A program made the position numbers and the translations under genes. The notes under the pieces were generated by a model. That model made no database searches. It was not told the DNA's origin and saw only the letters and a program-made list of their open reading frames with translations. Shown one piece after another: positions 22,194 through 33,354 of a stretch of DNA of 64,000 bases (the first letter of the stretch is position 1; each line of letters starts with the position of its first letter). Source of the DNA: Scylla paramamosain (taxonomy: Eukaryota > Arthropoda > Malacostraca > Decapoda > Portunidae); NCBI RefSeq assembly GCF_035594125.1, contig NC_087168.1, positions 7,556,650-7,620,649 on the forward strand. The letters run 5' to 3'.

Positions 22194-22498
22194 AGCAGAG
22201 GAACACAAACAGATGGCGAACTACTGGAGCAATCAGTTGACCGCCTTCCTCTTTTTGTGACCACAACTTGCCAAACTTGAGAAAATAAAGGTGTGGTCCC
22301 ATGAAACAGCTTCTTGAGAATTTTGTACTGAGATTCAAAGTCAGCAACATTTCACAGGAAACTTGGCAGAATATTCCACAAAATCTCAACCACCAACATG
22401 TCAGTATTTTATCTCAAGGTCAGCAAGTTGCAATCACAAGAAGAGGAAGATCAGCAGATTGGTCCAGCAATTCACCACCTGTGTGTTCCTCTGCTGAA
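22194..22498. mobile_element. Foldback inverted repeat with about 100-bp arms
   Basis: The left arm begins CAGCAGAGGAACACA and continues through TTCCTCTTTTTGTGA to CTTGAGAAAATA. The right arm, reverse-complemented, reads CAGCAGAGGAACACACAGG, TTCCTCTTCTTGTGA and CTTGAGATAAAATA. The loop is about 90 bp. Small open frames on both strands are by-products of the palindrome. No TIR-flanking duplication was identified. Confidence 0.8.
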
Positions 22499-23019
22499 TC
22501 TGCCACAATGAGTTCAGTGAAGCTTGCCTTTAATATTACCTTGCTTATCGTTTCATGATTTAAGGTTGAGGCTAGGTTAAAAAAGCCCAGGAAGTGGCTT
22601 TTTTTCCACCCAGCAAGTAACCTTCCAGTGCCAAGAAATCAACACACAGGTGGTTGCAAATTCTTAGTAGAGAGCTCCATCTTGGAGACTAATGCTGATG
22701 ATTCCAATGACATTTTGCCAGAATTTCTCCAGTGTGGACTAACCTTAAGCAAAACAGCTTATGTAGATAATTTTTTTTTCCAATATATATATATATATAT
22801 TATTTTATTTATTTATTTTTTTTTTTCTCAGTGTAGCTTAAACTGCGTGGATTAGCAACAGCATACCCACATCATATAAAAAAATGCAAGTGGCAGTTGG
22901 GCTGGTTTGGCAAAGAAGTTCTATAACAAAATATGAACAATCCTGAACTGACTTTATTTTTATTTTTTTATGGTGGTTAATTGTTCACGTTGTATACTAT
23001 GGCAACACATTATGTATAA

Positions 23020-24371
23020 GTAACAGGAAAATTCTTGAACACCTATCACTTCAAAACCTTCTACCTGATTGCCAGTATGGATTCTATCAAGGCCACTCTA
23101 CTGGCGATCAGGCTTTCCTTAGTGAATCTTGGTCATCCTGTTTTAGAGATTTTAGTGAAACTTTTGCTGTTGCCTTAGACATATCAAAAGCTTTTGATAA
23201 AGTCTGGGACAAAACTTTGATTTCCAAAACTATCCTTCTACAGCTCCTATCCTCCACTCTGTAACTTCACCTCATTTCCTTTTTGACCATTCTATTGCTG
23301 CTGTGGTAGACAGCCACTGTTCTAAATCTATCAACAGTGGTGTGTTCCTTAGGGTTCTGTCCTGTCACCCACTTTCTTCCTATTATTCATCAATGATCTT
23401 AACCAAACTTCTTGTCCTATCCACTCCTATGCTGATGATACCACCCTGCACTTTTCCATGTCTTTTCGAAGATGTTCAACCCTTCAGGAAGTAAACAGTT
23501 CATGCAGCAAACCCACAGAAAACCTGACTTAGGATCTTTCTAAAATTTCTGATTGGGGCAGAGCAAGTTAAGTATTGTTCAACGCCTCAAAAACTCAATT
23601 TCTCCATCTATCAACTCGACACAACCTTCCAGATAATTATCTCTTCTTTGGTGGCACTCAAATGTCCCCATCTTCTAGACTGAACATCCTCAGTCTGTCC
23701 TTTGCTTATAATCTAAACTGGAAACTTCATATCTCATCTCTAGTTAAAACAGCTTCTATGAAGTTAGGCATTCTGAGTCATCTTTGCCAGTTTTTCTCAT
23801 CCCTCCAGCTGCTAACTCTATACAGGGGCCTTATCCACCCACGTATGGAGTATGCTTCACATATAAGGGAGGGTTCAACTCACACCGCTCTTTTAGACAG
23901 GGTGGAATCAAAAGCTTTTCATCTTAACAGCTCCTCTCCTCTAACTGACTGTTTTCAACCTCTTTCTCATCATCACAATGTTGCATCTCTTGCTATCTTC
24001 TACTGCTATTTTCATGCCTACTGCTCTTCTAATCTTGCCAACTGCATGCCCCCCTTCTCCCACGGCCTTGCTACAGAAGAATTTTCTCTTTCTCTTACTC
24101 CTATTCTGTCCACCTCTCTAATGCAAAAGTTAACCAGTATTCTCAATCATTCTTCCCTTTCTCTAATAAACTTGGGAACTCACTGCCTGCCTCTGTATTT
24201 CTGCTTTGCTATGACATGAACTCTTTCAAGAGGAAGGTTTCAAGACAATTATCCTGTAATTTCTGGCTAATGCTTTCGTCTCTGTTCGGGGACCAGCACT
24301 TCGGGGGTTTTTTTTTTTTTTTCCAGTTTTGTTGCCCTTGGCCAGTGCCCCCTCCTAAAAAAAAAAAAAAT
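23020..24371 (+). mobile_element. Family A retrotransposon, 5'-truncated (copy A2)
   Basis: The copy starts inside the RT domain (the text equivalent to [14 protein letters not shown]) and runs to the 3' UTR TTGCCCTTGGCCAGTG and an A-tail at 24358-24371. Recognisable pieces are AFDKVWDK (23190), SYADDTT (23427), and a long open frame at 23575-24219 with [20 protein letters not shown] through [14 protein letters not shown]. Many stops and indels, and frequent CG-to-TG/CA changes relative to A5, mark it as old. 5' truncation is usual for target-primed reverse transcription. Confidence 0.88.
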
Positions 24372-24685
24372 ACAGCTATTTGACTATGAAGGATCATAAA
24401 GGTAAGTTTACAATCAGTATTGGGCAAGACAAAAAGATAAGTAAAATGAATACAATAAAATATAAAATAACATTTTTTAATGGATAAAAATGTGTGTTAT
24501 ATGCCCCAAAATACAAAACAAGGCTAAAAAGTTTTTTTTTTTCTTTTTTATCTATGAAAAAAAAAAAAAAAAAATGCTAAACACTAATAGTTTACCTCTC
24601 ATCACCTCTGTTATTTGAATTTGTTGTTGACAGCAATCCATGTAAAAGTGAAACTGTGGGTACTGAAACCATAATAACAAGGGAT

Positions 24686-25522
<837 letters not shown>

Positions 25523-25525
25523 CAT

Positions 25526-25547
25526 ACACACACACACACACACACAC
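25526..25547. repeat. (CA)n tract at the 5' border of LINE B1
   Basis: Eleven CA units lie immediately before GTCGTCGTCG, taken as the first bases of B1. A second (AC)n tract borders its 3' end. Confidence 0.95.
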
Positions 25548-25734
25548 GTCGTCGTCGAGTAAACAAGCAGCGATCCAAGCTCCAGCAGAGAAAGATTTTG
25601 TTTGACCACGGCCACCACTAGGAGCCTAGAATGTGTTCCCAGGTAAGAGTTGTGCTCAAGTAGCATTGTCCTGTCTCCAGAAATTAAAAAAAAAAAAAAA
25701 TAAGGGAAAATTTAAGTAATACAGATGTAACAAA

Positions 25735-26638
25735 ATGAGTAAAAGCTCCAGCAAGGCAGACGCCATAGGAGGGAGCGGAGTGTTGCCAATGGGATCACCA
25801 TTTCCAAGATTTGAGGAAGATAAAGAACTACATGATAAAATGCAAGGAAGGAAAGTGTCTGTGATGGAAGGGATGATCAGAGACCTCATTGAAAGAGTGA
25901 AAAAAATAGAAAAAAAAAACATGACCTGGAACAGGAAAACAAAGAATTGAAAACACTATGCGCTGATCTAAAAACAAAATTGAAGGAAAACAATATTGTA
26001 AAAAAAAAAAAAAAAAAAAAAAACAGGAAAATGAAGTGATAGGGATGAAATGTGAACATCAAATCTGGAAGAAGGAAAAAGAGGAAGAAAAAGTTAACTT
26101 TACAGAAATCATAGAAGCACAAAAGAAGGAAAAAACATATTTAAGTAAGGAAATTGTGAAAGTGATCAAACAGAAGGAATCGATGGTAAGGGACAATGTG
26201 GACAAAAAGAAATGTACAGTTATATATGGATTAAAGGAGGAAACAGAGCCAGTAAGATACAAGAGGGAAAAAGAACAAAAAAAGGTAGCAGAGGACGTTG
26301 TAAGAAATATACAGAGAGAAGGTGAGGACTGGATAAGTGAAATTGAGGAAATACATAGACTGGGGAAGTATACAGAAGGAGGAGAGCAACCACTGAAAGT
26401 AAAATTTAGGGCACAAACAACAGCCATGGAAGTGATATTGAATGCGTGGAAACTGGACAAGACAGAACAATACAGTAAAGTTTGGATAAAGAGGGACATA
26501 AATGAGGAGAGACTCAAGGTAAGCAATCTAATAAAAGAAGCAAAAGGCAAAAAACAAGAAAAGAACAGAGGAAGAGGAAAAAAAGTTCTATTGGAAGGTA
26601 AAAGACAAGAGGCTCAGAAAGTGGTATCTAACAAAAAA

Positions 26639-26641
<3 letters not shown>
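25735..26641 (+). pseudogene. Family B ORF1: coiled-coil RNA-binding protein
   Basis: The frame opens MSKSSSKADAIGGSGV (first codon GTG/ATG region at 25735-25737, in context AACAAAATGAGT). It reads through a Lys/Glu-rich coiled coil (LIERVKKIEKK) to a frameshift around a run of A at 25911-25918 and an A22 run at 26000-26022. The downstream frame (26036-26641) continues the coiled coil. It then gives KKCTVIYGLKEETEPV, like the first strand of the RRM-type domain in LINE ORF1 proteins, followed by EEIHRLGKY, KVKFRAQTTAMEVI and WIKRDINEERLK. Basic residues fill the C-terminus. Such proteins coat the element RNA. It ends just before an (AATA)/(AAT) repeat. The homopolymer expansions are the main disabling events. 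Confidence 0.7.

Positions 26642-26683
<42 letters not shown>
26636..26683. repeat. (AATA)n/(AAT)n tract between ORF1 and ORF2 of B1
   Basis: About five AATA units followed by about nine AAT units, in the inter-ORF spacer. Confidence 0.95.
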
Positions 26684-26694
26684 TACAGAAAAAT

Positions 26695-29519
26695 ATAAAG
26701 TGGACAGTGGCATATACAAATATAAATGGTTTAATATCAACATTGTGAGAATTGATTAATTATATTAAGATAAGCAGCCCGACATCATGGGTGTTCCTGA
26801 AGTTAAACTAAATGAGACAACAGAAAATATAAGAATTGGTAATAGTAATTATAATGTGTGGATAAAACATAGAAATAATAAGAAAGGGGAAGGAGTCATG
26901 TTACTTACAAAGAAGAGTATAACAGTGGAAGAGATTGAAATAGGAGAAGGAATGGCATAAGTAATTAGAATTCAAACAAAAAGGAAAGGTGAAGGAAGAA
27001 GAGATTTTGCAGTGGCTTATGTACCCCCAAAGATGAATGCATGGACACAAGAGGATTATAAATTATTGTTAAGAGATAATAGTAACTGTTTGGAGAGAAT
27101 ACTGGCAGAGAGTAACAATATAACACTTATTGGTGACTTTAATTGCAAGGAGGTATGCTGGGAAGAGTGGACCACAGACAGGGGAGAAGAGTCATGGGGA
27201 TATATGTTTCTAAATTTAATAATGACAAATACTATGACCCAATGGATTGGAGAAAATACAAGATTTGGGGGTAATGAAGAGGCATCAAGACTAGACTTGG
27301 TGTTTACAAAGGAAATGGACATCATCGAAGGAATAAATTACCAGTGCCCACTAGGTAAAAGTGACCATCTGTTAACTGAATTCAGTATAGGCAGTGGTCC
27401 ACTAGAAAATAGGAATGAAATTTACAAGAATGGGAGATATAATTACAGGAAAGCAGATTTTATCAGGTTGAGGGAATATTTTGCAGAGGCTAAATGGAAA
27501 CAACTGTTCATGGCTAGCAGTACGCAGGAAAAGTGGGACATATTCATGGAAATTTATAATGAAGGGGTCAGTAGATATGTACTGAATATCAAAACAAAGG
27601 AAAAAGGAAAAAAAGACTGGTTCTATACAAGATGTATAACAGCAAGAAAAGAAAAAGAAGCAGCATGGAACAGATGGAGAAAAAAGAAGTGAGAAATGGG
27701 AAGATTTCAAGAAGGCAAGAAATGAATACATCAGAATCCTGAGAGATGAAGAAAGGAATTATGAGAAAGATATAGTTAACAAATGCAAAGATGAGTCAAA
27801 GTTATTCTTCAGATATGTGAATGGGAAGATGAAAAACAGGCAAACAATAGATAAATTAACGAAAGAAGATATATATGAAGATACACGGTTACATGCAGAA
27901 TTAATGAACAAGTGCTTCCAGTCAGTATTTACCAAAGAAAGAAAATTTGAAGGAGAAAGAGCATGACACAGAGACAATGTGATGAGAGAGAGAGATACAG
28001 GTGGACATAAGTGAAATTAAGAAGATTATGAAAGATTTGGATGTAAGTAAGGCTCAAGGACCATATGGAGTGTCCAACTGGATACTTAAGGAATGTTGTG
28101 AACATCTGGCAGAAGGTATACACAATACCAAAGTATGTTCTCTTAAGGAAGGAAAAATTCCTCTAGACTGGAAGAGAGCCAATACTGTGCTCATTTTTAA
28201 AGGAGGTAATAAAGAAGATCCATTGAATTATAGACCAATGTCCCTAACAAGTGTGGTGGCAAAAATAGTAGAAAGAATAGTTAAAAAAAAATGGATGGAA
28301 TATTTAGAAGAAACACATACATTGACTGACAGACAATTTGGTTTCAGAAGTGGAAGATCTTGTGTCACGAATTTAGTGAGCTTTTATAGTAGAGCAATTG
28401 GTAAATTCAAGAGAGAGAGAGGGTTGGGCAGACTGTGTTTATTTAGACCTAAAAAAAAGCATTTGATAAGGTACCACACCAGAGACTGCTATGGAAAATT
28501 CAAAATATAGGGGGTTTGCAAGGAAACACACTGAACTGGATTACAGACTTCTTAAGAGATAGAGAAATGAGAACAGTAATAAAGGGAGAAAAATCAGAAT
28601 GGTGTAGAGTTACAAGTGGAGTACCACAGGAGACAGTCTTAACCCCCATAATGTTTAATTACCAAAGAAAACCAAAGAAGGAAAGACTTTTCAACGATAT
28701 GGTGGATGAGGTTGACAGTCTGTTTGCAGACGATGCAAAATTATTGAAGAGTGGAAAACAATATGGATTGTTCATATATCTAAATAAGATATATAAGTGG
28801 AGTAAGAAATGGGAAATGGAATTCAATGCAAAGAAATGCAAGGTGATGGAATTAGGGAAAAGCAAAAGAAGATTGACAAGTTCCTACACCATGGGAGAAG
28901 TGGAAATTAAGAAAACCAAAGAAGAAAAAAGACTTGGGAATTACAATCAGTGATAATTTATCACCAGAAAAACATGTAAACAAAATAGTTGGGGAAACCT
29001 ATGAGTTTCTAAGAAAGATGAAAGGGGCATTTGCTTACATGGATGAAGAGATGATGAGAAAGCTGGAATATGTGATTCGACCAAAACTGGAATATGCCAC
29101 AATTGTTTGGTCACCCCATAATAAAAAGGAAATAAGGAAAATAGAAAGGATCCAAAGAGCTGCAACCAAATTGGTACCAAGTTTGAGAGATTTAACCTAT
29201 GAAGAAAGATTAAGGAGACTGAAGCTTCCATCATTACAAGAGAGAAGAGAAAGAGAAGATCTGAGTGCTATATACAGAGCTTTAAAGGGTAAGGATAAAG
29301 GTGACAAAGAAGACTTATTTGTGTGGGACTCAAGATACAAGAGGACATGGAGTAAAATTGAAGAAAACAGCAAGTAGAAGAGATGTAATGAAATATGGTT
29401 TCCCAAATAGAAGCATAGAAATATGGAACAACTTAGATGAAACAGTGGTACAAGCAAAAAATATTCATGAATTTAAAGTTAAGTTGGATGCTTATAGATA
29501 TGGAGACAGGACAGCATGA
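26695..29519 (+). pseudogene. Family B ORF2: endonuclease-reverse transcriptase, multiple lesions
   Basis: The endonuclease begins VAYTNINGLIS (Asn of motif I), continues with GVPEVKLNET (Glu region), AVAYVPPKMNAWT, ITLIGDFNCKEVCW and GKSDHLLTEF (the SDH catalytic pair). The RT has KAQGPYGVSNWILKEC, WKRANTVLIFKGGN, LNYRPMSLTS, RQFGFRSGRSCVTNL, SGVPQETVLTPIMF (G-S of GVPQGS lost) and LFADDAKLL. The C-terminus has KLEYATIVWSP and ends FKVKLDAYRYGDRTA at 29516. A stop at about 26958 and frameshifts near 27690, 28440, 28505, 28680, 28945 and 29375 break it. The uninterrupted stretch 27012-27692 covers the endonuclease end and linker. It is inactive. Confidence 0.82.
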
Positions 29520-29564
29520 GCATAGCTGTTTTCCTGTAAAATACAACTAGGTAAAACGAGGTAA

Positions 29565-29566
<2 letters not shown>

Positions 29567-29644
<78 letters not shown>
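29567..29644. repeat. (AC)n tract at the 3' border of LINE B1
   Basis: About 39 AC units directly continue the element's GTAAATACAC terminus. The other B copies end with only about five units. Confidence 0.97.
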
Positions 29645-29646
<2 letters not shown>

Positions 29647-29760
29647 TGGTAGCTTGCCTTACGAGTTTAATTAATTCTGTGACAGAGCTCGTAACTTAAT
29701 TTGCTCATGTGTTAAATAAATTTTCACTATTGACATTAATCTGTTCCAACCCCAAAAAAA
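29645..29760. mobile_element. End of another Tigger-type MITE
   Basis: Reads TTGGTAGCTTGCCTTACGAG, then GAGCTCGTAACTTAATTTGC and TTAATCTGTTCCAACC. This is a recognisable Tigger-like MITE terminal pattern with alternating CTCGTAA-type words. The rest of the element was not delimited. Confidence 0.5.
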
Positions 29761-29899
29761 CAACCCCAATTTTTTTTGTTACATGTCAATGTAGCAAACC
29801 TCTGTTTACCGAATTCCTGGTATAATGACTCCTTTAAGGCTATCAAACACTTATTTTATTTTACAAAAGTTCTTGGAGATTACGGCATATTTCAAAATT

Positions 29900-30041
<142 letters not shown>

Positions 30042-31392
30042 TTATTATTAGTAATATTATTTGTAACAATATTTGTGCTTAGTGAATTACTGCTTTAACT
30101 CCACACCTATAGGCATAGGCTCACAGGCTTAGGTGTCTGTACTAGGGCTGCATTGGACACACAGTGATTATCAGATACTTTTTTTTTTCAAGAAAAAAGT
30201 GTGTCTAATGTGCCGGCAAATACAATACTGGTCATCCACAGCTATTAAACCTCTGAGATCACCACTCAGTTTAACCCACCATCCGAGAAGGGAGTATAAT
30301 AAATGCCCAACAAACCCCACTTTGCTGAGAAAGAATAACAAACCACATGCTAGGGGGCACAGCTAGGGCAAAAGGCATACAAATATGAGGCTTATAATAT
30401 TCTGTGAGCAGCCTCCCACTAGAGACAAACCACCCATGTCTACAGAAAATTATATCTTCCTGTCCATGAGTATGAGTATATAGTCCTCTATATGGTGTCC
30501 CCTGGAGGACTACAGAAAGCTATACACATGCAGAATTATGAAGTCCTCTGGATTCAGAGCTCCCAGCAGTAAACTCTGAACGTCAGTCGCATTTAATGGC
30601 ACAAAAAACACTACTGACACAAATACAAAATTCCTGGCAGGACCTGAGATGGTCAGAGAACAACTCCCAGACTTCCAAGAAGACACAAAACAATTTACTT
30701 AGTATTTAGCACAGCACCCAACCAAGTTCTTGACAGGGGTTTATCCTATCTAGTACAGCAGGGCCTACTGCTGCCAATACTACAGCTAAAAATACTATGA
30801 ATAATCCTCTAATATATATCTCACCATCCCACAGTGCCAACATTCCAGCAATCAAGCATGCTAACCATGTCTTCTCCCTACAAACCTTAATGCCCAACTT
30901 AAGTGGGGGGACAGAGAGACACACCCTTGTTTTCTACTGCAAGACAGGGAAGTCATATGATAGAGAGAGAGAGGGGGGGTAGAACTGGGAAGGGACGAGG
31001 AGGGGGAACGAGGCTGGCCACTTACTCCATCACCCTCCACACAACACACAATTCTTAATTTAAAATTACCAGTGTCTTATATAAATCATTAAGGGTGCTT
31101 CTGAGGGACAGGCTAAAAACTGGTCAGCACATCAGGGAGGGCAACTCCTCAGCTACATCAAGTATCAATTTTTAACTTTGGGGACAATAAGAAACAGTGA
31201 GAAATTTTAAATAAAGCAAAGTAGGGTGGAGGAGAGCATCTCTCTGCCCTGCACCAACTAAGCTGCCAAGTGAACAGATAGGCTCATGGTTGCCAACCAT
31301 GGTGCAATCTCTTTCTCTCTCTCTTTATTCTTCCCCCTATCTTCTCATCTTCATCTTGATCTTTCTTCTATGGTGCTGCACATAACAATATA

Positions 31393-31930
31393 CAGTGGAA
31401 CCTTAGTTACCAAATGTCTCCCTTTCCGAAAAACTAAGTTTTTGAAAAAAAATTTAACTCTTAATTGCTTCAGTTGCCATACTGTAATTTGGTTTTTGAA
31501 CAAAGTTATTTGATTTCAAATACTACAAGATGTAGCAAAAGCTCCCATTTATTTGTAATTTATAGTTTTTTATAAATATTTCCTTCACTTTTATATATTT
31601 GGAGGAGAGACAGAGAGGGTAAGACAGTAATTCAATCTTTGAAATAAGTTAAATGTGATCCATAGAAGAACCTTGATGTAAACAAAGAAGATTCAGCACT
31701 CAGGAGTAATCCAGAGCTTTCTATGGCTCTCTCTATGACCCACAATGCCATCACAACTGCACAACTGCATTTTTCCAGTAACTTTTCCCAGCAGCAAGAT
31801 GTCTAAGTGTTATGATCACCTTCATTTTGGCAGTGAGTGGGTTGCTCCTCTATGTGTCACTCTATAAGGCTTTCCTCACATGATCAGTGCATGGTCTTCA
31901 AAGTTTTATTATCAAAAGAATGGAAAAATA
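31393..31930 (+). mobile_element. Tigger-type repeat T2, right-truncated
   Basis: Begins TA then CAGTGGAACCTTAGTTACC. It shares with T1 the blocks AATGTCTCCCTTTC, TTGGAGGAGAGACAGAG, ACCTTGATGTAAACAAAG and GTCTAAGTGTTATGATCACC. It ends near GTGCATGGTCTTC, where T1 continues with the HARBI1-like segment. Only the 3' rim of that segment is present. Confidence 0.75.
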
Positions 31931-32699
31931 GAACTAGTTGCAACTATTTTCTATCACTACCTCATTTCATGTTAAACGAGGACAGGGGATAACTTAGCTT
32001 GACTACGTTGCAAAGTCTTTTGAGTCTTTCATAATACACATACAATGCATAATACATACATACAATGTTTGCTAAATATCATTACATGTTGCATTTCAAT
32101 TGCATTCATAAAATATTTATTTTTCCCTATCATTTTAACCATGTAATTGTATTTTTCACCAATTATTATACACTTCATACTTACATTTCTTCCTATTAAG
32201 TATAACTAAACAAGTATCTTGTTTGTATGTAAAAACAAAATATGTAAGAAATTTGTGTATGCTATATCCCCTCACAACACTGTATGGAAAACTCCTTCCT
32301 AGCCATGTTACCCTCAAACCAGTATCATGACAACAATATTGAATAAAAGCTAAGTATGTTGTCAAATGTCACGTACATATGCGTAATATTCATATTTAAT
32401 ACTTTAATAACAGGATCACATTACATTCAAAGTTACGAAACATTATGATATGAATATCTGAAGTTGCATCAGATGCCACAAAAATAGAAAATCTTCCCTC
32501 CTATTCACATGTGGAGTCCCATGAGAAACAGAAACAGCTATCTTGTTCACTGGCATCATGTCCACTCACATTGCTGACAACACAACTCTGCTATAAATTC
32601 TCTCTTTTTAACGGTACTTATACAGTCCACTCCCATGTATAGTATTCCCCCACATCACCCTACAGTGAAAAAATCAAGAAACTCACGGAAGAGAACAAG

Positions 32700-33260
32700 G
32701 AGAGAGAGAGATTAAGGTTGGGAAAGTAAAAGAATTAGTGACAAAGGAAGTCAAAAGTTGGAAAGAAGAGAGAGAAAACAACAACAAAAGATGGATATGG
32801 AGGAGATAATAAGGCAACAGCAACAGGAACACAATAAGAACATGGAAAAGCAAGTGATTAAAATAATAAAGGAAAAAAGTAATTTTGTGAGAGACATGGT
32901 ACAGAGAGAGATAAGTGTTGTGGTATTTGGGGCCAAGGAGAAGAACCTACCCATGAAAATACAGAGAAAGAAGAGGTAAAAAGGGCTAAGGAAATTATAC
33001 CAGAAATCAGGGGAAGAAGAGATAGTTAAACAAAATTAAGAGGTTTACAGGATTGGAAAGTACAACAAAAATGGAACAAGACCAATGAAAATAAGATTCA
33101 TGTCACAAACAGCAGTGGAAAATGTCTTACAGAGAACAGGAAAATTGGCAAAATTAGAAGGAATGAGGGGAATACAGATAAAAAGAGACATGAACAAAGA
33201 AGAGAGAAGTAAACTGAAAAAGTTGAGAGTAGAGGCAAATTAAAAAAAAATAAGGGAGAA
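32700..33260 (+). pseudogene. Family B ORF1 remnant (copy B2)
   Basis: The frame at 32758-32979 gives a Gln/Glu-rich coiled coil (MEEIIRQQQQEHNKN) and REISVVVFGAKEKN, the counterpart of B1's TVIYGLKEE strand. After frame changes, KIRFMSQTAVENVLQ and IKRDMNKEERSKLKK follow near 33085-33225. It matches B1 ORF1 in order and spacing, and lacks the N-terminus. Confidence 0.62.
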
Positions 33261-33354
33261 CACAGGAACAAGGAGATTAATTTGGAAAGTTGTGGACATA
33301 AGAGTAAGGAAATGGTGGAACAAAAATACCATAGAAGATCACCAAGTGGAACCT

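Larger units (their letters stand above)
25548..29566 (+). mobile_element. Family B (CR1-like) non-LTR retrotransposon, near full length (copy B1)
   Basis: The order is a 5' UTR of about 190 nt beginning GTCGTCGTCGAGTAAACAAG, an ORF1, a short A-rich (AAT)n spacer, an EN-RT ORF2, and a 3' UTR of about 50 nt ending ACAACTAGGTAAAACGAGG and TAAATACACAC. It carries no poly(A). Short repeated octamer-like 3' ends instead of poly(A) are known for the CR1 group. (CA)n tracts flank both sides. Copies B2 and B3 share the 3' end. Multiple lesions show it is inactive. Confidence 0.88.

Noticed and set aside
26059..26550. 163-codon minus-strand frame opposite family B ORF1
   Set aside because: Shadow of the A-rich ORF1 on the other strand (Ser/Phe/Leu-rich), with no motif.
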